Positions 1 through 5,104 of a stretch of DNA of 5,104 bases are shown here, piece after piece (the first letter of the stretch is position 1; every line of letters starts with the position of its first letter). The stretch is from Micrococcales bacterium UBA4448. GTDB taxonomy: Bacteria > Actinomycetota > Actinomycetes > Actinomycetales > Microbacteriaceae. The DNA is taken from NCBI GenBank assembly GCA_002390305.1, contig DGPE01000090.1, forward strand, positions 1-5,104. The letters run 5' to 3'. Both the position numbers and the translations under genes were made by a program. The notes under the pieces are model-generated. The model ran no database searches. It saw only the letters and a program-made list of their open reading frames with translations, and was not told the DNA's origin.

Positions 1-1347
1 GATTTCTGCTGCTTGGCGCGGAACATCATCGCTTACAAACCCGGGAAAGAGCTCCGCGTCGGCAAAACGTAGCGGACCGGTGGTCTCTGCAGAAAGATCG
101 TCGACAATCCATTGCTTGAGTAAAAACTGCAGCCTGTCAATCGCAGGTAGGGCTTCAATTGCTGGATTTTCTCCCATAATTTGATAGATCGCGGACCGCG
201 TGGAGGTGAAGTCCAAGAACCGAAGGACCGTTGGTCCGATACCTTCCCATTGGTATTCAAATTTTGCTTCGAACTCGCGCACTAGAGCTTCTTGATTGGC
301 AGCACTGACAGAACCGCTAATAAATTGCGTCAAAATCGCAGATAACCGAGCGGAGTCTTGGGCCACGCTACCGGTTCGAATGTCAAGACGCGCTATGTCT
401 ATGCTCAGCTGGGAATCGTCGTCCCCTCCCACATTTTGGTATAAATCCTCCGGGTGGCCTCCCAGGTAGAGCGTGAAGTCTGGGTCGGCAAAGTTGTGTC
501 GAATGATGTCGGGATTGGCTCGGTCCCATTCGACCAACCTGATTGATGTCTTCTTCCCGTTCAGCGAAAACATAACGGTGGGGCTATCAAGGGCGAAGCG
601 GAAATCAACCGAAAGCGCGTTCCATCCCGATGACAGGCTGGTGAGATTTCTTTGGTAACCCTCGATCAGATAGGTACCGTCTGAGGTCCACAGGGTTAGA
701 CCTTGATCTTCGCAAATGATCAGAGAAAAACCGATCGAGTCACGCCACCCCCCATTGGTGGTCGCCAGAATTCTGCAATAATCTTCGAAGCGGTTCTCTT
801 CTGCCCCATCCGCTCTATCAAACCTAAACTCAAGGTCAAATCGATATTGGTTGGAGCACTCGAGCCCTTTTTTGCCGGTCGACTGCACTGCCAGGATGTC
901 GTAGGGCTTCTGAAGCGAAATTAGAGCCTTCCCGCTTGCTACTGCCACCTCGTACTCTCCAACGGAGAAGTCCTTAGGGCGCGACATGTCTTCGTTGCTG
1001 ATTGGCTGCATGACCAGACTCGACAGGGCATCGGTGTTATCAACCGGAAGCGAAGCGGCGTTGAAATCAAAGTTGTGGTTGGCCAGGGTGTTACCTTCAC
1101 AAGGTTCAGGCAACGGCTGGTGCCGACCAAAAACTTCACCCGGATACTCAGGTAGCTGGTCAGTTTCTTCACCGAGGGTTGGAACTTCTGTAGCCTCAGT
1201 TTCACCAGCCAACAGTGGCCCAGGCTGCTCCGAATCATAGATGAGCGAGGCCACCGCAAATCCCTCGAGAAGGAGCAGCACCAGGGAGCCAGCTAAAACT
1301 TTCCGAGGGTTATTGCCTTGGCTGAATTTTCCCCATAGCGACTTCAT
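1..1347 (-). CDS. membrane-anchored surface protein with probable ConA/LamG-like domain, possibly M60-type peptidase (3' end missing)
   Basis: Reading from the ATG at 1347 the frame stays open for 449 codons to the left edge, so the gene is partial. Residues 1-16 are basic (MKSLWGKF, NNPRK). Residues 17-37 are a hydrophobic anchor or uncleaved signal. Residues 38-80 form an acidic, Pro/Glu/Thr-rich linker. Residues about 165-327 have the strand pattern of a concanavalin-A-like (LamG) beta-sandwich: RFDLEFRFD, GFSLII, GLTLWTSDGTYLIEG, GWNALSVDFR, VMFSLNGK, FTLYLGG and LSIDIARLDI. Cysteines 83, 164, 191 and 212 could form disulfides outside the cell. Residues 330-420 look helical. The end, RFADAELFPGFVSDDVPR (427-444), resembles from memory the FPG-x-V-x(3-4)-PR lead-in of M60 (enhancin-like) metallopeptidases; the catalytic HExxH would lie beyond the edge. 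The gene starts 4 nt after the stop of the upstream gene, with AGGG 8-9 nt before the ATG, so co-translation is likely. The reading frame is certain, the lectin-like fold moderately likely, and the peptidase assignment tentative. Confidence 0.85.
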   Translation of the reverse strand, partial: MKSLWGKFSQGNNPRKVLAGSLVLLLLEGFAVASLIYDSEQPGPLLAGETEATEVPTLGEETDQLPEYPGEVFGRHQPLPEPCEGNTLANHNFDFNAASLPVDNTDALSSLVMQPISNEDMSRPKDFSVGEYEVAVASGKALISLQKPYDILAVQSTGKKGLECSNQYRFDLEFRFDRADGAEENRFEDYCRILATTNGGWRDSIGFSLIICEDQGLTLWTSDGTYLIEGYQRNLTSLSSGWNALSVDFRFALDSPTVMFSLNGKKTSIRLVEWDRANPDIIRHNFADPDFTLYLGGHPEDLYQNVGGDDDSQLSIDIARLDIRTGSVAQDSARLSAILTQFISGSVSAANQEALVREFEAKFEYQWEGIGPTVLRFLDFTSTRSAIYQIMGENPAIEALPAIDRLQFLLKQWIVDDLSAETTGPLRFADAELFPGFVSDDVPRQAAEI

Positions 1348-1351
1348 TGCA

Positions 1352-2206
1352 TCATCCCTGTTCGCATCGGACTTCCGAATCGTCAGACCCGAGGACGAAG
1401 TAACCTCGAGGATCAGTACTTATCCCAGGCATCAAGGACGAGCCGTCCGTGTGGACCAGCAGGCTGACAAAATTACTTTGCATGTCGAATGCATAAAGCC
1501 CCGCGGGTAATTTCACCCGCGCGATTCCTCTGGCGTCCAGACTCACCGCAGCCCCCTCAAAGGTTGGCTTGAGTAGAAAAAATGAGGCGAGGGACTGAGG
1601 ACTGCCCTGCGAATCTGTTACGAAAAAGAAGTTGACTTCTCCGGGCTGTGCTGCAGGATAATTTTCTGGGGTTGCCACGTCGCGGGCGCAGCCTTGAGAA
1701 AACCCATTCTGGTCCAAGAGCTCACTGGTCATCTCATCGAGTTCAGCTTGCAAGTCTTCAGAGAATTCACCAGCGGCTCCTTCAGCTAGAGCCTGTTTGA
1801 TAACAAAGATTTCTTCCACTGCAGCCAGCATCCTCGATCGCTCTAGCTCGATACCCTCCGCCAAATTCTCACCGCCAGACATTTCATCGGTGAAATCTTG
1901 CAGCACTGGAGCATCTTCAGTTGTTTCAAGATCCTCTTTTACCGCTGGCGCATCAATAGTCGAGGTGGCTTCGAGTGAGCCAACAGTTTCCGAATTGAAA
2001 AATTGTTGAATCGAGCTCCGGTAGTCAGAACTGAGTGAGATCGAAGAAGTAAATAGCAGCCCCAGAATGGCAAGAACGGCGGTCACGCTTGCAATGATTG
2101 CTTCGACCGGGTGGGTGCTGCGCGGCCGGCTGCCATCTGTGCCTTCAGAGCCCGACGGTGTCTCAGGTGCAGCCCCTGATTCGCTCCCCGTGTGCTCACC
2201 CAGCAT
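1352..2206 (-). CDS. single-pass membrane protein with extracytoplasmic domain, function unknown
   Basis: This 284-residue protein belongs to no family I recognise. Residues 1-33 are a Gly/Ser/Glu/Thr-rich cytoplasmic tail ending in basic RPRSTHP. Residues 34-58 (VEAIIASVTAVLAILGLLFT onward) are one membrane helix, giving N-in, C-out topology. Residues 60-110 are a low-complexity acidic stalk. Residues about 112-166 are Glu/Leu/Ala-rich and probably helical, possibly coiled-coil. Residues about 188-275 look beta-rich; VSLDARGIARVKLPAGLYAFDMQ (221-243), read here with conserved features of turn-Gly, LPAG and Tyr, resembles small Cna-B or carboxypeptidase-regulatory-like sandwiches. The only cysteines, 173 and 281, flank this domain and could pair. 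The ATG at 2206 has AGGA (2221-2218) about 11 nt upstream. It is first in the minus operon, 4 nt before the lectin-like gene, so it probably assembles with or presents that product at the cell surface. The iron-box-like site lies about 36-54 bp upstream of the start. Confidence 0.85.
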   Translation of the reverse strand: MLGEHTGSESGAAPETPSGSEGTDGSRPRSTHPVEAIIASVTAVLAILGLLFTSSISLSSDYRSSIQQFFNSETVGSLEATSTIDAPAVKEDLETTEDAPVLQDFTDEMSGGENLAEGIELERSRMLAAVEEIFVIKQALAEGAAGEFSEDLQAELDEMTSELLDQNGFSQGCARDVATPENYPAAQPGEVNFFFVTDSQGSPQSLASFFLLKPTFEGAAVSLDARGIARVKLPAGLYAFDMQSNFVSLLVHTDGSSLMPGISTDPRGYFVLGSDDSEVRCEQG

Positions 2207-2230
2207 GATTCACTCGATCCTGAGTCATCG

Positions 2231-2249
2231 TTATTCAAGCCTAATGTTA
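2231..2249. promoter_or_regulatory. weak second DtxR/IdeR-like half-overlapping site
   Basis: TTATTCAAGCCTAATGTTA matches the consensus TTAGGTTAGCCTAACCTAA at 12 of 19 positions by hand alignment, including the central AGCCTAA. Its centre (2240) is 11 bp from that of the stronger box at 2242-2260. It may be a second dimer site, or only a by-product of the inverted repeat shared by both. Low confidence as an independent site. Confidence 0.3.
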
Positions 2250-2253
2250 GGCT
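2238..2253. repeat. perfect 7-bp inverted repeat AGCCTAA-TG-TTAGGCT
   Basis: The arms at 2238-2244 and 2247-2253 are exact reverse complements separated by TG. The palindrome lies between the start of the minus operon (2206) and its likely -35 element. No run of T follows on either strand and it sits in a divergent promoter region, so it is an operator-type element and not a terminator. Confidence 0.75.
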
Positions 2254-2260
2254 AACTTAT
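2242..2260. promoter_or_regulatory. putative DtxR/IdeR iron box (operator)
   Basis: TAATGTTAGGCTAACTTAT matches the actinobacterial iron-box consensus TTAGGTTAGGCTAACCTAA at 15 of 19 positions, with the central 11 bases (GTTAGGCTAAC) identical. DtxR and IdeR are ferrous-iron-dependent repressors that bind such boxes over promoters. This site covers the best -10 candidate of the minus operon (2254-2259), the position expected for repression when iron is plentiful. It lies about 60 bp upstream of the plus-strand promoter candidate, so any effect on the oxidoreductase gene would be weaker or absent. A manganese-sensing relative of DtxR is an alternative regulator. Confidence 0.6.
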
Positions 2261-2282
2261 CTCTATTCCTGAATCATCGCAA
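2254..2282 (-). promoter_or_regulatory. candidate promoter of the minus-strand operon
   Basis: On the minus strand, TTGCGA (2282-2277) and TAAGTT (2259-2254) are separated by 17 bp. They match the sigma-70 -35 and -10 consensus at 4/6 and 3/6 positions. Transcription would begin near 2247, giving a leader of about 40 nt. The -10 falls inside the iron box. The elements are weak and the call rests on spacing and position. Confidence 0.35.
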
Positions 2283-2317
2283 TCTCAAATCGGTGTGTGT
2301 GATGGCTTTTGGGTCTA

Positions 2318-2346
2318 TTCAAAATCTCTAGTAGTTTTTCTATATG
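2318..2346 (+). promoter_or_regulatory. candidate promoter of the oxidoreductase gene
   Basis: TTCAAA (2318-2323) and TATATG (2341-2346) are 17 bp apart, each matching 4/6 of the sigma-70 hexamers. Transcription would start about 2352-2354, only a few bases before the ATG at 2358. That fits the absence of a Shine-Dalgarno sequence and suggests a leaderless or nearly leaderless mRNA, which is common in actinobacteria. Confidence 0.4.
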
Positions 2347-2357
2347 TGGTTGAAAAT

Positions 2358-3977
2358 ATGACTATCCGACGGACCTCGGTGGTTATTGTCGGCGGAGGTC
2401 ACAACGGATTAGCGGCCGCCGCGTACCTTGCGAGAGCCGGCGTCAGTGTTACTGTGCTGGAACGCCTGGAATCCTTCGGTGGCGCAGCAGTCTCCGCTCA
2501 GACCTTTGCTGGGGTTGATGCCAGTCTTTCTCGATATTCCTACCTTGTGAGCCTTCTGCCAAGCCAGATCCAAGAAGAACTGGGGCTGAATATATCCTTA
2601 GCGAGTAGGCGCTATTCCTCCTACACTCCAATTCCTGGTGAGTCAGCTGGCCTACTTGTGGACAATCAAGATCCTGCTGTCACCGAGGCCTCCTTTGCGG
2701 GGCTTGGCGCCAGGGGAGATTTTTCCAACTGGAAGAAGTTTTACTCCGCGACCCAGGAATTGGCTTCCGAAATCTGGCCAAGTGTCTTGAGTCCGCTTCG
2801 CAGAAGGTCAGCCTGGCGAGAAAGTGTCAGCAATCCCGAAACGTGGCAGAAGCTAATAGAAAGACCCATCGGGCAGGCGATAAGTGAGGCTTTCGAGGAC
2901 AATCTGGTGCGCGGTGTTGTCTACACTGATGCTCTAATTGGGACATTTTCCTCAAACCGCGATGAAACTCTAAATGCCAATAAATGTTTCTTGTATCACG
3001 TAATAGGAGGTGGTACCGGGGAGTGGAACGTTCCAATCGGAGGGATGGGGACTGTCTCCAAAGAGCTTGAACGTGCCGCCATTCGCTTCGGAGCTCGGTT
3101 GGTCCCCAATGCCGAGGTGGAGCGAATTACTTCGACCGACCATGGTGTGACAGTGCATTATCAAGAGGGGGGCGAGAAACAAAAGATCGCTGCAGACCTA
3201 GTATTGGCCAATGCTTCCAGACAAGAGCTGGCGAGGATCGTGGAGCAAGCAAGTATCACCAACCCCATGCCCTCTGATTCCAAGATCTACCCATTCGGAT
3301 CTCAAGTGAAAGTCAACTTACTTCTGAGCCGTCTTCCTAGGCTTAGAGACGAATCTGTGACCGCAGAGGCTGCATTTGGGGGGACATTTCATATTAATGA
3401 AACCTTTAGCCAGCTCCAGCTAGCTTTTGAAGCGGCCAGCCGAGGAGAGATTCCGAACCCAATGCCGTGCGAAATTTACTGCCATTCTTTGACGGACCCC
3501 TCTATTCTCGGACCCGAGCTCAGGAAATCCGGTGCTCAGACGCTCACGGTCTTTGCACTGCACGCGCCTCACTCGCTTGTCGCTGACTTATCGGAAGCCC
3601 AACACACTTTGATTCGAGGAAAGCTCCAGCAGGCGGTGCTGGACTCACTTAACTCTGTCTTGGCGGAGCCAATACAGGACTTATTGTTGCGTGACGAAAA
3701 TGGCGAGCCTTGTATTGAGACGAAAACTACTAGAGATCTCGAAGATGCCCTCAGGCTCCCCGGGGGAAACATATTTCATGAGCCACTTAGCTGGCCATTT
3801 GCGGAGGATGATGAACCTCTCGACACGCCCGCACAACGCTGGGGTGTGCAGACCAATCTGAAAAATATATTGATCTGCGGCTCGAGTGCTCGTCGCGGTG
3901 GAGCAGTTAGCGGCATTGCCGGTCATAATGCGGCAATGGCAGCTCTTGAAATTCTTGAGCAGGGGCTGAGTTCCTAG
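2358..3977 (+). CDS. FAD-dependent oxidoreductase, PYROXD2 / phytoene-desaturase-like
   Basis: The product is 539 residues from the ATG at 2358. The dinucleotide-binding Rossmann motif VVIVGGGHNGLAAAAYLA begins at residue 8 (GGGHNG 12-17), followed by the strand-end acid in VLER (Glu36) and the flavoprotein FGGAAVS. The mid-region YHVIGGGTGEWNVPIGGMG and the C-terminal PGGNIFHEPLSWPF and GSSARRGGAVSGIAGHNAA (508-526) match the PYROXD2 branch of the COG1233 phytoene desaturase superfamily. Length is close to human PYROXD2 (about 580). The bacterial branch has no firmly assigned substrate; a lipid or isoprenoid desaturation or isomerisation is plausible, and no other carotenoid gene is nearby. 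An in-frame GTG at 2295 would add 21 residues (MCDGFWVYSKSL...), but this would read through the promoter candidate and displace the Rossmann motif from its usual N-terminal place, so the ATG is preferred. No Shine-Dalgarno precedes it. The gene is transcribed divergently from the surface-protein operon and lies 108 bp before the channel gene. Confidence 0.9.
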   Translation: MTIRRTSVVIVGGGHNGLAAAAYLARAGVSVTVLERLESFGGAAVSAQTFAGVDASLSRYSYLVSLLPSQIQEELGLNISLASRRYSSYTPIPGESAGLLVDNQDPAVTEASFAGLGARGDFSNWKKFYSATQELASEIWPSVLSPLRRRSAWRESVSNPETWQKLIERPIGQAISEAFEDNLVRGVVYTDALIGTFSSNRDETLNANKCFLYHVIGGGTGEWNVPIGGMGTVSKELERAAIRFGARLVPNAEVERITSTDHGVTVHYQEGGEKQKIAADLVLANASRQELARIVEQASITNPMPSDSKIYPFGSQVKVNLLLSRLPRLRDESVTAEAAFGGTFHINETFSQLQLAFEAASRGEIPNPMPCEIYCHSLTDPSILGPELRKSGAQTLTVFALHAPHSLVADLSEAQHTLIRGKLQQAVLDSLNSVLAEPIQDLLLRDENGEPCIETKTTRDLEDALRLPGGNIFHEPLSWPFAEDDEPLDTPAQRWGVQTNLKNILICGSSARRGGAVSGIAGHNAAMAALEILEQGLSS

Positions 3978-4085
3978 AACTGCGAGCCCTAGATAGGCTG
4001 TTGTGAAGAAGAACATCTCAGCCAGCCTCGACCTGATGGCTCTTGTGTTCCACTCCAGACACTACCAACAAGAGAGATTTTCGAT

Positions 4086-4739
4086 TTGCAGAGATTAAAA
4101 GCCAAGGTTGAACGTGTTCTGGGATGGTCTGAAATCCCGCTAATGCTCTTGGGGTTTGTATATTTGGCGCTCTATGCGATTCAGGTAATCGCAGAGCCAG
4201 GTGAAGAGGCGGATTTCTTTCTCGAGTTGGGCTCAATCGGGATTTACCTGGTGTTTGGCGTTGACCTACTGGCCCGATTATTTGTTGCGGGAAAAAAGGT
4301 TTTCAAACCGGCGGGTGCCGTTGAATTCATAAAGCTAAATTGGCTGGCGATTCTGGCTCTGACACTCCCGGCTCTCAGGTCCCTGAGGGTTTTGAGGGTG
4401 TTACTAGTTTTGCGAGGAATCGCACCGTTCTTCACCTCAAGGGCAAACAAGGTTGGAATGGTTATTGGGGTCACGACACCACTGGTTTTATTTACTTCAG
4501 CAGTTTCTGTGTTGGAGGCAGAAAGATATGTTGAGGGTGCAAACATAACTACTTTCGGGGATGCTGTCTGGTGGGCAATAGCTTCCGTGTCGACGGTTGG
4601 ATACGGAGATCGATTTCCAGTCTCGGACAGCGGAAGGATGATAGCAACCCTTCTTCTAATAGTTGGAATCGGTCTGTTTGCCTCTCTGACATCGCTTCTT
4701 GCGTCTTGGGTAATGAGCCAAAAGGATCAGGAAAAATAG
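4086..4739 (+). CDS. voltage-gated-type potassium channel, six membrane helices
   Basis: The 217-residue product carries the K+ selectivity filter TVGYGD (170-175) after a pore helix with WWAIASVST. Helices in order: S1 about 17-36, S2 about 45-68 (Glu47, Asp60), S3 about 82-95, S4 about 97-113 (RSLRVLRVLLVLR, arginines 98, 101, 104 and 110 at mainly three-residue spacing), S5 about 122-142, S6 about 184-208. It thus looks like a minimal Kv-type subunit that would form tetramers in the membrane and pass K+ in response to voltage. The tail after S6 is only about eight residues (SQKDQEK), so there is no RCK, cyclic-nucleotide or coiled-coil domain. The start is TTG at 4086, with AGAGAG (4071-4076) 9 nt upstream; no start codon lies upstream in frame back to the preceding gene, and the first ATG (4143) would cut into S1. 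Whether voltage actually gates it is inference from S4. It may be co-transcribed with the oxidoreductase. Confidence 0.92.
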   Translation: MQRLKAKVERVLGWSEIPLMLLGFVYLALYAIQVIAEPGEEADFFLELGSIGIYLVFGVDLLARLFVAGKKVFKPAGAVEFIKLNWLAILALTLPALRSLRVLRVLLVLRGIAPFFTSRANKVGMVIGVTTPLVLFTSAVSVLEAERYVEGANITTFGDAVWWAIASVSTVGYGDRFPVSDSGRMIATLLLIVGIGLFASLTSLLASWVMSQKDQEK

Positions 4740-4793
4740 GGATCTGCGCCGCGATAAGTAAACGAGGCAAACATTTTGCAACCTAGTAAGACT

Positions 4794-4812
4794 ATGTGTT
4801 AAGGTAACCTAA
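4794..4812. promoter_or_regulatory. putative DtxR/IdeR-like iron box upstream of the lipoprotein gene
   Basis: ATGTGTTAAGGTAACCTAA matches TTAGGTTAGGCTAACCTAA at 14 of 19 positions, with an intact right half (TAACCTAA) and a weaker left half. It ends 72 bp before the lipoprotein start, within the promoter region. No clean -35/-10 pair was identified; TTGTTA (4820-4825) with TAATTC (4845-4850) has a long 19-bp spacer. Support comes mainly from a second, stronger box in the same window. Confidence 0.45.
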
Positions 4813-4825
4813 TTTTAGATTGTTA

Positions 4826-4836
4826 AGGCTCAGCCT
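4826..4836. repeat. short inverted repeat AGGCT-C-AGCCT
   Basis: Two exact 5-bp arms around a single C lie 14 bp after the iron-box-like site and about 48 bp before the lipoprotein start. It does not fit the 19-bp iron-box pattern. It could be an operator for another regulator overlapping the promoter, or chance; an 11-bp palindrome is weak evidence. Confidence 0.3.
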
Positions 4837-4870
4837 GATTTGGCTAATTCATAGCAAGAGTCGTTTTTTG

Positions 4871-4877
4871 AAAGGGG
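4871..4877 (+). promoter_or_regulatory. strong ribosome binding site deciding a TTG start
   Basis: AAAGGGG ends 7 nt before the TTG at 4885. It is the best Shine-Dalgarno in the window and fixes the start of the lipoprotein gene, which has no in-frame ATG before the signal sequence. The nearby ATG at 4901 is in another frame that stops after twelve codons. Confidence 0.7.
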
Positions 4878-4884
4878 CAGTAAA

Positions 4885-5104
4885 TTGAAAAATCATCACA
4901 ATGAGAATGAAACTGTTCGCCCAGTCGCCCTCCGATTAGCCGCTCTTGGCACGGCAAGCATTCTGGCACTGTCCGTGCTCACTGCGTGCTCTGCAGATGC
5001 AGGCGACAACGCAGGCTCAACCCAAAACACTCAAGCCACTGAAAACCAGGCTACTGACAAGTCAGATAGCTCAGGTGATTACGAAGATGCGAGTCAAAAC
5101 ACTG
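4885..5104 (+). CDS. secreted lipoprotein, N-terminal part only
   Basis: The TTG-initiated frame is open for 73 codons to the right edge. Residues 1-17 are a polar, weakly basic n-region (KNHHNENETVRPVALR). Residues 18-31 are the hydrophobic core. LTAC (32-35) is a lipobox, so Cys35 would be lipidated and kept on the outer face of the membrane by Lgt and signal peptidase II. Residues 36-73 are a Ser/Thr/Asn/Gln/Asp-rich flexible linker (for example AGSTQNTQATENQATDKS). The functional domain is beyond the window, so the substrate cannot be stated. The iron-box-like site upstream makes a metal- or siderophore-related binding protein a reasonable guess but not a supported call. It is separated from the channel gene by 145 bp and probably has its own promoter. 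Confidence 0.85.
   Translation, partial: MKNHHNENETVRPVALRLAALGTASILALSVLTACSADAGDNAGSTQNTQATENQATDKSDSSGDYEDASQNT

Noticed and set aside
939..1259. Minus-strand 106-residue open frame
   Set aside because: It lies in a shifted frame inside the 449-codon gene, whose coherent membrane anchor and beta-domain pattern make it the real frame; the shadow has no recognisable features.
986..1510. Two adjacent plus-strand open frames (986-1240 and 1241-1510)
   Set aside because: Both are antisense to the minus operon, have no plausible ribosome binding site that I could see and give no domain-like sequence.
3990..4004. Imperfect inverted repeat AGCCCTAGATAGGCT after the oxidoreductase gene
   Set aside because: The arms pair only with a bulge, there is no T tract, and it does not match the iron-box consensus, so neither a terminator nor an operator can be supported.
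3681..4016. Minus-strand 111-residue open frame at the end of the oxidoreductase gene
   Set aside because: It is antisense to the conserved FAD-binding C-terminus, which is clearly the coding strand.
4767..4779. GCAAA-CAT-TTTGC hairpin after the channel gene as a terminator
   Set aside because: The stem is only 5 bp, AT-rich and not followed by a T run, so it does not support a rho-independent terminator.
4901..4940. ATG at 4901 as the lipoprotein start
   Set aside because: It is out of frame with the signal sequence and lipobox, and its frame ends after twelve codons; the TTG at 4885 has the strong ribosome binding site.
1..5104. Mobile element, CRISPR array, tRNA or toxin-antitoxin system
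   Set aside because: No transposase or integrase-like protein, no regularly spaced direct repeats, no recognisable tRNA and no paired small genes were seen on either strand.

Overview
The window looks like a moderate-GC (roughly 50%) actinobacterial chromosome segment. The evidence is two matches to the DtxR/IdeR iron-box consensus, use of TTG starts, one strong Shine-Dalgarno next to a gene with almost no leader, and a typical actinobacterial lipoprotein N-terminus. A freshwater or marine Microbacteriaceae lineage would fit the base composition, but that placement is inference only.

Left half, minus strand (1-2206): a two-gene operon reading towards the left edge. The promoter-proximal gene encodes a 284-residue protein with one membrane segment and an outward-facing, mostly acidic domain. 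Four bases after its stop, a second gene starts at 1347 and stays open to the window edge (449 codons seen, 3' end missing). It encodes a membrane-anchored or secreted protein with a probable concanavalin-A-like (LamG-type) beta-sandwich. Its last visible residues resemble the lead-in to an M60-type (enhancin-like) metallopeptidase, whose catalytic part would lie outside the window.

Centre (2207-2357): a divergent intergenic region with a perfect 7-bp inverted repeat embedded in a 19-bp DtxR/IdeR-like iron box (15/19 to consensus). This box overlaps the best -10 candidate of the minus operon. A separate promoter candidate for the rightward gene sits about 60 bp further right and suggests a nearly leaderless transcript.

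Right half, plus strand (2358-5104): a PYROXD2/phytoene-desaturase-type FAD oxidoreductase, then a short six-helix voltage-gated-type potassium channel with the TVGYGD filter. A 145-bp gap follows, carrying a second iron-box-like site. Last is the start of a lipoprotein gene with an excellent ribosome binding site and an LTAC lipobox, cut by the right edge.

Working idea (inference): the two iron-box-like sites would place the cell-surface operon and the lipoprotein under one metal-responsive regulator, as part of surface nutrient or metal acquisition. The oxidoreductase and the channel lie between them and need not belong to that regulon. No RNA genes, CRISPR arrays, insertion sequences or convincing rho-independent terminators were seen.
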